Made by a program: the position numbers and the translations under genes. The notes below the pieces were generated by a model. That model saw only the letters and a list, made by a program, of their open reading frames with translations, ran no database searches and was not told where the DNA came from. Below are positions 17,599-27,321 of a stretch of DNA of 64,000 bases, in pieces. The DNA lies in contig NZ_CP037922.1 in NCBI RefSeq assembly GCF_004355185.1, forward strand, positions 2,822,001 to 2,886,000. The letters are read 5' to 3'. How positions within the stretch are numbered: position 1 is the first letter of the stretch; every line of letters starts with the position of its first letter. The stretch is from Hymenobacter radiodurans (lineage in GTDB: Bacteria > Bacteroidota > Bacteroidia > Cytophagales > Hymenobacteraceae).

Positions 17599-18099
17599 AT
17601 GAAAGCCAAAGAACTACAGGAATTGCTCGATTTTATTGCCAAATCGGGTTTGAATAAAGTCAACATCGAAACTGAGGAATTTAAAATCTCAGTGCAGCGC
17701 GACCCCAGCTATAAGCCGGTTATTAGCTCCTCGATGTCTGCGCCAGCCCCAGTTGCTGCCCCTCAGGCTCCATCTTCAGTTACTGCGCCTGTCTCCGCAC
17801 CAGCTGCTGCTGCAACTCCTACGCCTGCTGCTACTGCTAGCGAGTCCTCCGAAGCTAACTATCAAGCTCTGAAGGCGCCCATGATTGGCACTTTCTATCG
17901 TTCAAATAGCCCCGATTCACCTGCTTTTGTGAACGTAGGTGATGTGGTCGAAAAGGGACAGGTGATTTGTATCATTGAAGCTATGAAGCTGTTCAATGAG
18001 ATCGAAGCCGAAGCTTCAGGCCGTATCGTAAAAGCGTTGGTAGAAAATTCTTCTCCAGTAGAGTACGATCAGCCCCTATTCCTGATTGAGCCAATGTAA
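17599..18099 (+). CDS. accB: Acetyl-CoA carboxylase biotin carboxyl carrier protein
   Basis: 166 residues from [20 protein letters not shown]. An in-frame ATG at 17557 would overlap efp and was rejected because the family starts at the later Met. An Ala/Pro-rich hinge (residues about 45-85) is followed by the biotinyl domain, with the biotin lysine in [14 protein letters not shown]. The protein carries the carboxyl group between biotin carboxylase (accC, next gene) and carboxyltransferase in malonyl-CoA synthesis. Confidence 0.95.
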   Translation: MKAKELQELLDFIAKSGLNKVNIETEEFKISVQRDPSYKPVISSSMSAPAPVAAPQAPSSVTAPVSAPAAAATPTPAATASESSEANYQALKAPMIGTFYRSNSPDSPAFVNVGDVVEKGQVICIIEAMKLFNEIEAEASGRIVKALVENSSPVEYDQPLFLIEPM

Positions 18100-18229
18100 T
18101 TTTTGGGCCTCGAGGTCTTGGTAGCTTAGGTTATGGGCAAGTTGAAAGACCTGCACACGGATCTAAGTCACCAAGACCTTTCTATTTCGATCAGGTACTC
18201 CAATTATTTGCTTCCAGAGCTTATTCATC

Positions 18230-19573
18230 ATGTTTAAAAAAATACTGATTGCTAACCGGGGTGAAATTGCATTGCGCATTATCCGCACATGCAAGGAAAT
18301 GGGTATCAAGACGGTAGCCGTATACTCCACTGCCGACAAGGAAAGCCTCCACGTACGATTTGCCGACGAGGCTGTATGCATTGGCCCTCCTTCCAGCGCC
18401 CAGTCTTACCTGAACATTCCTACCCTAATTGCAGCGGCAGAAATCACCAACGCCGATGCCATTCACCCTGGCTATGGATTCTTGTCCGAAAACGCCGAGT
18501 TTTCGCGGATCTGCCAAGAAAACGGTATTAAATTCATTGGCGCTTCGCCTGAGATGATCAATAGCATGGGCGACAAAGCTTCGGCCAAAGCGACCATGAA
18601 AAAAGCCGGTGTACCCACTATTCCTGGCTCAGAAGGCTTACTCGATTCCTTACAAGATGCGCTGAAAATCGCCCATAAAATTAAGTATCCAGTTATTCTG
18701 AAAGCTACGGCTGGGGGCGGCGGACGTGGTATGCGTGTAGCTCGCACCGACGAAGAATTGGAGAAGGGCTGGCACGACGCCCGCACAGAGGCCAAAGCAG
18801 CTTTTGGCAATGATGGCATCTACCTCGAAAAATTTGTAGAAGAGCCGCGGCACATTGAGATCCAAATTGTTGGGGACCAATTTGGCCGTGCAGCTCACCT
18901 TTCTGAGCGCGATTGCAGCATTCAGCGCCGCCACCAGAAGCTCGTAGAAGAAGCGCCATCTCCTTTTATGACGAAGGATCTTCGGAAGAAAATGGGTAAC
19001 GCTGCCGTAGCAGGAGCCAAGTCTATCCGCTACGAAGGAGTCGGCACGATTGAGTTTTTAGTAGATAAAAACCGGGATTTCTACTTCATGGAGATGAACA
19101 CTCGCATACAGGTAGAGCACCCTGTAACAGAAGAAATCATCAACTATGACCTAATCAAAGAGCAGATTAAGGTAGCAGCCGGCGTGCCTATTTCGGGTAA
19201 TAACTACGAGCCCAAGATGCACGCGATGGAATGCCGTATTAATGCTGAAGACCCGCGTAATGGCTTCCGCCCTGCTCCTGGTAAGATTACGACGCTCCAT
19301 ATTCCGGGCGGCCACGGCGTTCGGGTAGACACGCACGTGTATGCAGGCTACACAATTCCGCCGAATTATGACTCGATGATTGCTAAGCTGATCACGACTG
19401 CTCAGACTCGGGAAGAATGCATTGTAAAAATGAAGCGGGCGCTAAGTGAATTTGTGGTAGAAGGTGTTAAAACTACAATTCCATTTCACTTAGCTCTGAT
19501 GGATAACCAGAGCTTTAAAGACGGAAACTTCACGACTGCCTTCCTCGATACGTTTGACTTTTCGACGATCTAG
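18230..19573 (+). CDS. accC: Acetyl-CoA carboxylase, biotin carboxylase subunit
   Basis: 447 residues starting [21 protein letters not shown]. The ATP-grasp core shows [15 protein letters not shown] (glycine-rich loop), [37 protein letters not shown] and [16 protein letters not shown], with catalytic and metal residues present. The enzyme carboxylates the biotin of AccB. accB-accC are cotranscribed with a 130-bp gap; a terminator follows at 19598. Confidence 0.97.
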   Translation: MFKKILIANRGEIALRIIRTCKEMGIKTVAVYSTADKESLHVRFADEAVCIGPPSSAQSYLNIPTLIAAAEITNADAIHPGYGFLSENAEFSRICQENGIKFIGASPEMINSMGDKASAKATMKKAGVPTIPGSEGLLDSLQDALKIAHKIKYPVILKATAGGGGRGMRVARTDEELEKGWHDARTEAKAAFGNDGIYLEKFVEEPRHIEIQIVGDQFGRAAHLSERDCSIQRRHQKLVEEAPSPFMTKDLRKKMGNAAVAGAKSIRYEGVGTIEFLVDKNRDFYFMEMNTRIQVEHPVTEEIINYDLIKEQIKVAAGVPISGNNYEPKMHAMECRINAEDPRNGFRPAPGKITTLHIPGGHGVRVDTHVYAGYTIPPNYDSMIAKLITTAQTREECIVKMKRALSEFVVEGVKTTIPFHLALMDNQSFKDGNFTTAFLDTFDFSTI

Positions 19574-19597
19574 TCAGACTTCTTAATCCAGCGACTA

Positions 19598-19631
19598 CTA
19601 AAAAGCCCCCGAATATCCGGGGGTTTTTTAG
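19598..19631. terminator. Bidirectional terminator between accC and DUF3109 gene
   Basis: CTAAAAAGCCCCCG pairs with CGGGGGTTTTTTAG around a short AT loop. It serves the convergent genes accC and DUF3109. Confidence 0.85.
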
Positions 19632-19634
19632 TGA

Positions 19635-20204
19635 TTATGCGCTTGGATGTTCTATCTCTTGCACTAGTTCATCGTACCATTCTTCGCCGTACTTGCGAAT
19701 CAAAGGTTCTTTAAGGAACTGATAGACGCGCACACCCAAATCGGCGCCGAACGCGCACGCCGGATTGCAAATGCCCCAACGATCATAATTCAGGGCTTCA
19801 AAATCTTCGTATTTGCTGATGCGAATGGGATACAAATGGCAGCTGATAGGCTTCTTGAAACTAGTAGCTCCAGCCAAATAGGCCTGCTCGATACCACACT
19901 TTAGAATGCCACGCTCATCATACAGAGCATATGCGCATTCTCGGTCGTTGATGGTAGTCGTGCTAAAATCACCTTCCCAATCCTTGATATAAAGACCTTG
20001 TTGTTCAATAGCCTGCTGACCGGCTTCGGTAATAAAAGGCTTTATATTGGCGTACTCGGCTTCAAGAATGGCTAATTCGGCTTCTTCTAAAGGTGCACCT
20101 AGGTCTCCCTCCACGCAGCATGCACCTTTGCAAGCCTCGAGATTACAAACAAAGAAATTGTCGCGAACGTCATCGGAGATGACGGTGTTCTGGATAATAA
20201 TCAT
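19635..20204 (-). CDS. DUF3109 family protein
   Basis: 189 residues starting [20 protein letters not shown]. Conserved cysteines are clustered: [15 protein letters not shown] near the N-terminus, then [20 protein letters not shown] and [10 protein letters not shown]. Such a Cys pattern suggests metal or iron-sulfur binding (inference). The family is common and near-universal in Bacteroidota; function is unknown. Divergent from the uvrD/pcrA gene, with a TATCTTTG box on the minus strand at 20305-20312. Confidence 0.92.
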   Translation of the reverse strand: MIIIQNTVISDDVRDNFFVCNLEACKGACCVEGDLGAPLEEAELAILEAEYANIKPFITEAGQQAIEQQGLYIKDWEGDFSTTTINDRECAYALYDERGILKCGIEQAYLAGATSFKKPISCHLYPIRISKYEDFEALNYDRWGICNPACAFGADLGVRVYQFLKEPLIRKYGEEWYDELVQEIEHPSA

Positions 20205-20304
20205 GGGAATGAGGGGCAGAACCTTACGGGGGGCTTTTTAACTCCGTCTAATTGGCGCAGGCGTGAAGCCAGCGACGAGCAAAGTCCCGAGAGAAATGAA
20301 TTGA

Positions 20305-20312
20305 CAAAGATA
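20305..20312 (-). promoter_or_regulatory. -7 box for the DUF3109 gene
   Basis: TATCTTTG on the minus strand; predicted leader about 95 nt to the start at 20204. Confidence 0.5.
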
Positions 20313-20354
20313 ACCCCGAACGAGTGCTTCCTGGTTTCCTGGGGGGCAAAACCT

Positions 20355-20362
20355 TACCTTTG
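20355..20362 (+). promoter_or_regulatory. -7 box for the PcrA-type helicase gene
   Basis: TACCTTTG, 34 bp before the ATG at 20396. It lies downstream of an upstream in-frame ATG (20324) and therefore decides in favour of the later start. Confidence 0.6.
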
Positions 20363-20395
20363 TTCCTTCGCCAACGAGCCGGTTTACTTGAAAGA

Positions 20396-22645
20396 ATGGC
20401 ATTAGATTATCATACCTTATTGAATCCCTCGCAGGCTGCTGCCGTGCTGCAAACGGAAGGCCCCTGCATGATTATAGCTGGTGCAGGTTCTGGCAAAACG
20501 CGCGTACTGACGTATCGTATCGCGCATTTGCTGGAGAAAGGCGTCGACCCATTTAATATCCTGGCCCTAACATTTACGAACAAGGCGGCCAAGGAAATGC
20601 GCGCGCGCATTGAGAAAGTTGTGGGACCTGAGGCGAAGAATGTCTGGATGGGCACCTTCCACAGCATTTTTGCCCGTATCCTGCGTTCAGAAGCGGAAAA
20701 GATTGGTTTCCCGCGTCACTTCACTATTTACGATACTCAGGATTCCAAAACGTTGGTATCGCAGATTGTGAAGGAACTGGACCTCGACGATAAGCTGTAC
20801 AAGCCTAGTATGGTGCTGGGGCGCATTTCGTCAGCAAAGAATAAGCTGATTTCGGTGCAGCAATATTTGAGCGACCCGGTTATTAAACAGGACGATGAAG
20901 CGGCTCTACGACCCAAAATCGGCGTGATATATCAGCAGTATCAGTCTCGATGCTTCAAGGCTGGTGCCATGGACTTCGACGATTTGCTGTTTAATACCAA
21001 CGTGCTGTTTAAAGACCATCCCGAAGCGCTGAACAAGTACCAGAATATTTTCCGGTATGTGATGGTGGACGAGTATCAAGACACCAACTATTCGCAGTAC
21101 CTGATTACCCGCAAGCTGGCGGCCAAGGAACGGAACATTTGCGTAGTTGGCGACGACGCGCAGAGTATTTATGCCTTCCGGGGAGCAGATATTACCAATA
21201 TTCTCAATTTTGAGAAGGACTATCCGGAGCTTGAAGTATTCAAGCTGGAGCAGAATTATCGCTCTACCAAGAACATCGTAAAAGCGGCCAACTCGGTTAT
21301 TAAGAATAACAAAGCCCAGCTTCGTAAAGACGTTTTCTCGGAGAACGAAGAAGGGACACTCATCGAAGTACTGAAGGCGGCCTCGGATAATGAGGAAGGC
21401 AAGTTGATTGCCAACTCCATCTTTGAGGACAAGATGAACCTGCACTTGTCTTATGACCACTTTGCGATTCTCTACCGCACCAACGCCCAAAGCCGGGCAA
21501 TGGAAGAGGCCTTACGCAAGCTCAATATCAAATATAAGATTGTGGGGGGCCTTTCTTTCTACCAACGGAAAGAAATCAAGGATTTGGTGGCCTACCTGCG
21601 CCTTACGGTAAACCCAAATGATGAGCAGGCGCTACGTCGCGTTATCAACTATCCAAAGCGCGGCATTGGTGACACGACGGTAAGCAAGCTCATCAACACA
21701 GCGGAAGAAACCAACCATACGCTATGGGAGGTAGTCGCTAATGCTGCCTCATTCCTTGGTCCACGGCTTTCAGGCGCCATCACGCAGTTTGCGGAACAGA
21801 TCAAAAGTTACGCGGTAATAGCGGGCAAAGAAGATGCGTTTGAGGCGGCAAAGTTTATCGCCAAAAACTCGGGTATGATTGAGGAACTGTATGCTGACAA
21901 AAGCATAGAAGGCCTCTCTCGCTACGAGAACATACAGGAACTGCTGAACGGTATTAAGGCATATACTGAAGATCCTGAGCGGGATGATAAGTCGTTGGCA
22001 TCTTTTCTACAGGATATTGCCCTCGTAACTGACGCTGATACAAAAGACGCGCAGCAGGATGGTGAAGCCGTAACGCTGATGACTATTCACTCAGCTAAGG
22101 GCTTAGAGTTCCGCAACGTATACATCGTGGGCCTGGAGGAAAACTTGTTCCCTTCCCAGATGATGATTACGTCGCGGGCCGATTTGGAGGAAGAACGGCG
22201 CCTTTTCTACGTTGCTATTACGCGGGCGGAGAAGAAGTTAACTCTTAGCTATGCCACGTCGCGCTACCAGTGGGGCAACCTGCGAAGCTGCGAGAAAAGC
22301 CGCTTCCTAGACGAAATCGATCCGCAGTTCGTAGATTTCAAGTTCTCTGCTGGTCCGGGCAGTGGCGAGTCGCCGTTTGGGCACGTTTTGGAGCGGCGCA
22401 GTAACCTAATTCCGCCTGCTCCGCGTAAGACGGTAGCCTCCAGCTACAAGCCTTCGCCAGATTTTCAACCTTCCGATACGTCTAATCTTGCTACCGGGCA
22501 GCGGGTAGAACACCCCAAATTTGGCTTCGGTACAGTGAGCAAGCTTGAAACGCAGGCTGGCTCAACTAAGGCAATTATTCAATTTGAAGAAGTCGGCGAG
22601 AAGACGTTATTGCTGAGTTTTGCCAAATTGCGAGTGCTGAGCTAA
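20396..22645 (+). CDS. UvrD/PcrA-type ATP-dependent DNA helicase
   Basis: 749 residues starting MALDYHTLLNPSQAAAVLQT. SF1A motifs in order: Walker A GAGSGKTRVLTYR, Ia LTFTNKAAKEM, II MVDEYQDTNYSQ, III GDDAQSIYAFRGADI, IV LEQNYRSTKNI, V MTIHSAKGLEF, VI VAITRAEKKLTLSYA. The C-terminus has the Tudor-like PcrA tail (HPKFGFGTVSKLETQ) that contacts RNA polymerase. The protein unwinds DNA 3' to 5' in nucleotide excision and mismatch repair. The promoter at 20355 sets the start; the frame from 20324 is not used. Confidence 0.95.
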   Translation: MALDYHTLLNPSQAAAVLQTEGPCMIIAGAGSGKTRVLTYRIAHLLEKGVDPFNILALTFTNKAAKEMRARIEKVVGPEAKNVWMGTFHSIFARILRSEAEKIGFPRHFTIYDTQDSKTLVSQIVKELDLDDKLYKPSMVLGRISSAKNKLISVQQYLSDPVIKQDDEAALRPKIGVIYQQYQSRCFKAGAMDFDDLLFNTNVLFKDHPEALNKYQNIFRYVMVDEYQDTNYSQYLITRKLAAKERNICVVGDDAQSIYAFRGADITNILNFEKDYPELEVFKLEQNYRSTKNIVKAANSVIKNNKAQLRKDVFSENEEGTLIEVLKAASDNEEGKLIANSIFEDKMNLHLSYDHFAILYRTNAQSRAMEEALRKLNIKYKIVGGLSFYQRKEIKDLVAYLRLTVNPNDEQALRRVINYPKRGIGDTTVSKLINTAEETNHTLWEVVANAASFLGPRLSGAITQFAEQIKSYAVIAGKEDAFEAAKFIAKNSGMIEELYADKSIEGLSRYENIQELLNGIKAYTEDPERDDKSLASFLQDIALVTDADTKDAQQDGEAVTLMTIHSAKGLEFRNVYIVGLEENLFPSQMMITSRADLEEERRLFYVAITRAEKKLTLSYATSRYQWGNLRSCEKSRFLDEIDPQFVDFKFSAGPGSGESPFGHVLERRSNLIPPAPRKTVASSYKPSPDFQPSDTSNLATGQRVEHPKFGFGTVSKLETQAGSTKAIIQFEEVGEKTLLLSFAKLRVLS

Positions 22646-22713
22646 TTGGCTGCATTCAGTGCCCATCACAGAGTCTGTTAGGCTTCTGCATCTTCTTGTT
22701 TTTATTTTTACCC

Positions 22714-23421
22714 ATGTCTCTTCCCTCTCCTCATAAACACGAGTTGCTCCAGCGCGAATACGGCCAGAGCACCTTTCAACTCGTGCAGACCCTGCGTACT
22801 ATCGAAGATAAAGCCGAACGTACGCGCCGGGCTCATCAGATAGTGCAGCTGATTTTCCGCCTGAATGCCGCGTTGCGCGACCAGCCCGACGCGCAGCAAA
22901 AAGTATGGAACCATCTTTACGAAATGGCCGATGAGGACCTAGACGTAGATAGCCCATTCCCGCTCACCAGTCTTGCCCAGCTGCATCAGCAGCCGAAGCG
23001 AGTGCCCTACCCCAGCAAGTCGCCCAAGCTGAAGCCGTATGGCCGCAGCGTGGAGGCGATGATTGAGAAAGCGCTGACGCTAGAGGACCCAGCGGAGCGT
23101 GAGCAGGCCACTATCGCCATCGGGCGGACAATGAAATTTCTGTATCGTTCCTACAGCAAAGAGAATGCGAAGGATATCACCATCCTCAAGCATTTGAAAG
23201 AGCTGTCGGGGGGCAAATTGGAACTTGACCCGGCTCAGGTTGACGCGCAGAACCTATTTGAGTTTGCTACAAATGGCCGTCCTGCGCCATTCATCGTACC
23301 TCAGCCCCGCAACGACCGCTCCGACCGTGACCCACGGCGCAGTGGCGGCGGTGGCAATCGGCGCGATAAGCAGCGCCGCGGTGGCAAAAAGCGTCAGGAA
23401 CCCCAGCAACCTCCTCAGTAA
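22714..23421 (+). CDS. DUF4290 family protein
   Basis: 235 residues starting MSLPSPHKHELLQREYGQST. The conserved body includes EYGQSTFQLVQTLRTIEDKAERTRRA, QIVQLIFRLN, KVWNHLYEMADEDLDVDSPFP and PYGRSVEAMIEKALTLED. The tail is a low-complexity, basic Gly/Arg region (DRDPRRSGGGGNRRDKQRRG), suggesting nucleic-acid contact (inference). DUF4290 is restricted to Bacteroidota and usually lies directly upstream of murA, as here. Function unknown. Confidence 0.92.
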   Translation: MSLPSPHKHELLQREYGQSTFQLVQTLRTIEDKAERTRRAHQIVQLIFRLNAALRDQPDAQQKVWNHLYEMADEDLDVDSPFPLTSLAQLHQQPKRVPYPSKSPKLKPYGRSVEAMIEKALTLEDPAEREQATIAIGRTMKFLYRSYSKENAKDITILKHLKELSGGKLELDPAQVDAQNLFEFATNGRPAPFIVPQPRNDRSDRDPRRSGGGGNRRDKQRRGGKKRQEPQQPPQ

Positions 23422-23430
23422 TTTTCGTGG

Positions 23431-23503
23431 GAGCAGAGCGTTCGGCGGTGCAGTTAAAACTCCCTATTTGAGGGTTTTAACTGCGCCCCCAAACGCTTTG
23501 CTC
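23431..23503. repeat. Long imperfect inverted repeat between DUF4290 gene and murA
   Basis: Outer arms GAGCAGAGCGTT... and ...AACGCTTTGCTC enclose a strong inner stem GCAGTTAAAAC / GTTTTAACTGC. Whole palindrome about 73 bp with a few mismatches. It may be a terminator or RNA-stability element for the upstream gene; murA starts 22 bp later. Confidence 0.6.
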
Positions 23504-23525
23504 CTCTATTTTAACTCCTTTTTTG

Positions 23526-24830
23526 ATGGCCTCTTTTGAAGTAATTGGCGGACACCCGCTTAAAGGCGAGATTATACCCCAGGGGGCAAAAAACGAAGCG
23601 CTCCAGATTTTGTGCGCTGTATTGCTTACCAGTGAGCCAGTTACGATAAGTAACATTCCCGATATCCGCGATGTAAATAAGCTCATTGAGCTATTGCGTG
23701 ATATGGGCGTAAAAGTGGGCAAGCTCTCCACAGACACGTACGTTTTTCAGGCCGACAGCGTAAACTTAGACTACCTCGACTCGGAGCAATTCGTGGCCCA
23801 AGGCCGCGCCCTACGCGGTTCCGTCATGATTCTGGGGCCCATGTTGGGCCGCTTTGGTCAATGTCAACTCCCAAGACCAGGTGGCGACAAAATCGGGCGG
23901 CGTCCGCTGGACACGCACTTTTTGGGCTTGCAGAAACTGGGGGGCAAATTGACCCTCGAAGGCAAGGATTTTTACCGTATCCATACGGAAGGCAAGTTGC
24001 AGGGCACCTATATGCTCCTCGACGAAGCTTCCGTGACGGGTACAGCCAATATTGTGATGGCAGCTGTGCTGGCCGATGGTATCACCACTATTTATAATGC
24101 CGCCTGCGAGCCTTACCTACAGCAGCTTTGCAAAATGCTGGTGCGTATGGGGGCCAAAATATACGGTATCGGCTCTAACCTGCTTACCATCGAAGGTGTG
24201 GAAAGCCTGGGCGGCACGGAGCACCGTATGCTACCCGATATGATTGAGATTGGCTCTTTCATTGGTCTGGCAGCCATGACGGGGTCCGAAATCACCATCA
24301 AAGATGCGCAGATTCAGGAGCTTGGCCTTATCCCGGACACCTTCCGTAAGATGGGTATTCAGCTGGAATTTCGGGGCGATGATATCTTTATTCCTGCCCA
24401 AGACCACTATCAAATTGCTACCTACCTAGATGGGAGCATCCTGACAGTATCGGATCATACGTGGCCGGGCCTGACGCCTGATTTGCTCAGTATTATTCTG
24501 GTAGTGGCAACCCAGGCAAAAGGCACGGTTCTGATTCACCAGAAGATGTTTGAGTCACGCTTATTCTTTGTCGATAAGCTCATTGACATGGGCGCGCAAA
24601 TCATTCTCTGCGACCCACACCGCGCTACCGTTATTGGCCTTGATCAGCGCACACGCCTGCATGGCATCAGCATGACTTCACCCGATATCCGGGCTGGCGT
24701 GGCGCTACTTATTGCGGCCCTCTCCGCCGATGGGCGCAGCGTGATTGACAACGTAGAGCAGATTGACCGCGGATACCAATTCATCGATAAACGCCTGAAT
24801 GCACTGGGTGCACAGATCAAACGGCTGTAA
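23526..24830 (+). CDS. murA: UDP-N-acetylglucosamine 1-carboxyvinyltransferase MurA
   Basis: 434 residues from MASFEVIGGHPLKGEIIPQG; a TTG codon directly in front is not needed. QGAKNEALQILCAVLL carries the catalytic-domain KN; PGGDKIGRRPLDTHFLGLQKLGG covers the active-site loop. The usual Cys/Asp loop position reads PRPGGDKIGRRP with no Cys, suggesting a fosfomycin-insensitive Asp form (inference). DGSILTVSDHTWPGLTPDL and GVALLIAALSADGRS are typical. MurA makes enolpyruvyl-UDP-GlcNAc, the first step of peptidoglycan synthesis. Confidence 0.96.
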   Translation: MASFEVIGGHPLKGEIIPQGAKNEALQILCAVLLTSEPVTISNIPDIRDVNKLIELLRDMGVKVGKLSTDTYVFQADSVNLDYLDSEQFVAQGRALRGSVMILGPMLGRFGQCQLPRPGGDKIGRRPLDTHFLGLQKLGGKLTLEGKDFYRIHTEGKLQGTYMLLDEASVTGTANIVMAAVLADGITTIYNAACEPYLQQLCKMLVRMGAKIYGIGSNLLTIEGVESLGGTEHRMLPDMIEIGSFIGLAAMTGSEITIKDAQIQELGLIPDTFRKMGIQLEFRGDDIFIPAQDHYQIATYLDGSILTVSDHTWPGLTPDLLSIILVVATQAKGTVLIHQKMFESRLFFVDKLIDMGAQIILCDPHRATVIGLDQRTRLHGISMTSPDIRAGVALLIAALSADGRSVIDNVEQIDRGYQFIDKRLNALGAQIKRL

Positions 24831-24839
24831 CGAAGAAAG

Positions 24840-24898
24840 CAATAAGTCATAAAAAAGGCCCCCAGACGATGTCTGGGGGCCTTTTTTATGACTTATTG
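24840..24898. terminator. 28-bp perfect bidirectional terminator after murA
   Basis: Arms 24840-24867 and 24871-24898 are perfect inverted copies (CAATAAGTCATAAAAAAGG... ) with a 3-nt loop. Serves murA and the convergent holin-like gene, whose stop is 2 bp away. Confidence 0.9.
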
Positions 24899-24900
24899 CT

Positions 24901-25236
24901 TTAGTCAATAACCATGTCGATAACGCTTGTTACCAACGACAAAACGATGCTGAATAGCAAGGCGGCCAAGAAGCCGTCGAGTTTAAAGCCGGGCAATACA
25001 TAGTCGGCCAGCAGGACAATTACCGCATTAATAACCAGCAGAAACAGGCCCAGCGTCAGAACTGTGATGGGGAAGCCCAGAATTTTAAGAATTGGCTTCA
25101 GTACGGCATTCAGCACCGCCAGCACCAACACTAACAACAGCGCATCGCCAAAGCCATCGAGGTGAGCACCGGGCAGAAAGTAAGCCAGAGCATAGGTAAC
25201 GATGGCCGTGAGAATGAATTTGAGTAAAAATCCCAT
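24901..25236 (-). CDS. Small membrane protein, phage holin family 4 / YvlD-like
   Basis: 111 residues from MGFLLKFILTAIVTYALAYF. Four membrane segments with the repeated pattern AYFLPGAHLDGFGDALLL and DYVLPGFKLDGFLAALLFS, and LNAVLKPILKILGFPITVLTLGLFLLVINA between them. This is the usual form of the mycobacterial-4-TM/phage holin 4 superfamily in chromosomes, where no lysis role is shown. Not part of a prophage here. An in-frame ATG eight codons upstream is less likely. Confidence 0.85.
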   Translation of the reverse strand: MGFLLKFILTAIVTYALAYFLPGAHLDGFGDALLLVLVLAVLNAVLKPILKILGFPITVLTLGLFLLVINAVIVLLADYVLPGFKLDGFLAALLFSIVLSLVTSVIDMVID

Positions 25237-25262
25237 AGGGTCAGAATGATGGATGAGCAAAA

Positions 25263-25290
25263 AATCCGACTCCCAACCGGGAGTCGGATT
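25263..25290 (-). terminator. Terminator after the agmatinase-family gene
   Basis: 12-bp stem AATCCGACTCCC / GGGAGTCGGATT with a 4-nt loop, followed on the minus strand by six T. About 34 bp past the stop of the agmatinase-family gene. Confidence 0.8.
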
Positions 25291-25323
25291 ACGGTACGCA
25301 AAAAAGCAAATATCGTTGAGAAC

Positions 25324-26433
25324 CTATTCTTCGTCTTCTACTTTCTTCATATCGCGGGCCGCGATGCGCCCCTGCGATACGGCCATCCAGTTGCATAGTT
25401 GATACAACAGACGGGCGCCTACGATACCATTCCAGTCGGTGTCGCCGGGAGCTACTTCATTCAAATCGCAACCAATGATTTCCCGACCTGAGCGCACCAC
25501 CATGCGAATTAGATAAAGTGCTTCCTCGAATTCCAAACCACCGGGAACGGGTGTACCGGTGCCAGGGCAGAGCTTCGGATCGAGGCCGTCGATGTCGAAG
25601 CTTATGTATACCTTCTGAGGAAGTTGAGCGATTATTTTCTTACACTCTTTCCGCCACGATTTGCCGGCATACAGTTCTTCCCGCAGAAAACGCTCCGCAA
25701 ACATGATGATGCGACCATTGCTGCGTTCAGCCAGTTCCGCTTCTTGTTGGCAAAAGTCACGAATACCCACCTGCACGAGCTTTTTTACCTGCGGTAACTG
25801 CAATGCGTTGTACATAATAGATGCGTGCGAGTACTCGAAGCCCTCGTAAGCCGGGCGCAAGTCGCAATGCGCATCAATCTGCAGAATACCGAACTCTTCG
25901 TGGCGTTCCGCCAACGCGTGGATGTAGCCTAAAGGCGTGCTGTGGTCACCGCCTAATACGACTACTGCCTTCCCAGCATCGAGGTGAGCGCCAGCTTTTT
26001 CCTTAAGCCAGGTCAGCAGTGCTTTCCCCCGAGCTGTAGCCTGACTGGTAGCAGTAGCATGCTGGGGGGCTTTCTCGGCTGGCTGACCTTCCTCCAGCCA
26101 ACTAATGTAACTAGAGGCCTGCTCGCGCAGCGCACGGCTCTCAGCAGCCCATGTTTCGTCTTCCTCCTCCATAGCCAGGCCTAAACGCCACGCATCCGCG
26201 ATGTCTGGATCATAGAGGTCAACTTGTAAGGAGGCTTCGCGGATGGCAGCAGGCCCCAGCGCTGTGCCCGCCCGATATGAAACGGTTACTTCCCAGGGCA
26301 CCGGCACGACAACTACCTGCGCCTCTTCAACGGTGAAAGGCAAACCAAAAATGCCCCCCGCAGTGTCACCCAATGCATTAGGATCGAAAGAGGCGAGCTT
26401 TTTTTCAAGATTTGATGAGCGTGAATTAGACAT
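25324..26433 (-). CDS. Agmatinase/arginase (ureohydrolase) family protein
   Basis: 369 residues from MSNSRSSNLEKKLASFDPNA. Binuclear manganese motifs are present: VVVLGGDHSTPLG, LQIDAHCDLRPAYEGFEYSHAS and YISFDIDGLDPKLCPGTGTPVPGGL. The metal His and Asp residues are all in place. An insertion at residues about 110-165 (EEEDETWAAES ... HATATSQATARGKALL) is longer than in typical agmatinases. Enzymes of this family hydrolyse agmatine, arginine or related guanidino compounds to urea; substrate unassigned. Transcribed alone. Confidence 0.9.
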   Translation of the reverse strand: MSNSRSSNLEKKLASFDPNALGDTAGGIFGLPFTVEEAQVVVVPVPWEVTVSYRAGTALGPAAIREASLQVDLYDPDIADAWRLGLAMEEEDETWAAESRALREQASSYISWLEEGQPAEKAPQHATATSQATARGKALLTWLKEKAGAHLDAGKAVVVLGGDHSTPLGYIHALAERHEEFGILQIDAHCDLRPAYEGFEYSHASIMYNALQLPQVKKLVQVGIRDFCQQEAELAERSNGRIIMFAERFLREELYAGKSWRKECKKIIAQLPQKVYISFDIDGLDPKLCPGTGTPVPGGLEFEEALYLIRMVVRSGREIIGCDLNEVAPGDTDWNGIVGARLLYQLCNWMAVSQGRIAARDMKKVEDEE

Positions 26434-26519
26434 GACAAACGAATTAGAAAAGGAAATAAGCACCAAGCTGGCGCTTTTAAAAAAGCAGTGTTATATAATC
26501 AGACGCGTGCCTGGACAAT

Positions 26520-26604
26520 AAAAAAGCTGTCATTTCGGGTGTTTCAACGAGCCGCGATTCAAAATCTGCGACAGTTGATATCTACCAAAAATGACAGCTT
26601 TTTT
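26520..26604. terminator. Inverted repeat between cheC and agmatinase gene
   Basis: 16-bp perfect arms (26520-26535 and 26589-26604, AAAAAAGCTGTCATTT) around a 53-nt spacer, flanked by A and T runs. Likely the terminator of the chemosensory operon, located 15 bp past the cheC stop. The large spacer makes it unusual. Confidence 0.65.
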
Positions 26605-26619
26605 CCCCTAAAGGGATGA

Positions 26620-27258
26620 TTAACGCGCCGCTTGCTGGCCGTTCAGAAAGTCGTAAGTCCGAATGATATCCAAGATCTTGACGAAAGTCTCGCGGTCGAA
26701 GAACAGCATTAAGGGTAATTCAACCGAATTATTTTTGTCAGAGAACTGCGTGATGACAGAGAAAACCATAGGCTGAAATAACGGATTCTGCGTTACCAAC
26801 CGAGTTAAGGAAGAATCGAGGTGGCCTTTAGGAGCAATAGGTGGAGCTCCATAAATACTGGCTTTCAGAATGTTGGCTAACTGAGTTACCAGAGCGCCCG
26901 TGATGATATTGCTAATTTCCAGCAATAGCGACTCCTGCAACTCATCTATTTCAACGGATTCAGGTTTCGCCAGACGTAAGCACACCCGCGACAGGCGTTG
27001 TACATGTTGCCCTGAGAAGAACATTAGCGTCGAGCCATTGAATTCGCCCTTAATATCGGACTGAATAACAACGTGGTCTTTCTCGTACACTTTTACGCGC
27101 TCCAGAATGCTGGTTCCGGGTACCAGGTCAAGGCTAGGAACCTCCAATAACACGGTTTCCTGGGCAATAGAAGCAAAAGAATCGGCGGCGCGAGCCAAGC
27201 CAATATTCAGGATTTCCCGAATAATGTCTCGCTCCAATTCCGTCATGTGCAAATCCAT
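26620..27258 (-). CDS. cheC: CheC-type phosphatase
   Basis: 212 residues. Two copies of the CheC/CheX active-site motif E-x2-N are present: RDIIREILNIGLARAADSF near the N-terminus and LQESLLLEISNIITGALVTQL near residue 110. Two sites make it CheC-like rather than CheX-like. CheC removes phosphate from CheY~P and, with CheD, tunes adaptation in other bacteria; no cheD is in view. Last gene of the leftward cluster, 63 bp after cheA. Confidence 0.85.
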   Translation of the reverse strand: MDLHMTELERDIIREILNIGLARAADSFASIAQETVLLEVPSLDLVPGTSILERVKVYEKDHVVIQSDIKGEFNGSTLMFFSGQHVQRLSRVCLRLAKPESVEIDELQESLLLEISNIITGALVTQLANILKASIYGAPPIAPKGHLDSSLTRLVTQNPLFQPMVFSVITQFSDKNNSVELPLMLFFDRETFVKILDIIRTYDFLNGQQAAR

Positions 27259-27321
27259 ACAATTCAGTCGGTTGGTACGAAAAAGCCACTATAGGCAGTT
27301 TCGAAATCTGCAATACGTGAT

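Noticed and set aside
24901..25236. Holin-type protein as sign of a prophage
   Set aside because: No lysis, integrase or structural phage genes nearby; this family is common in chromosomes.
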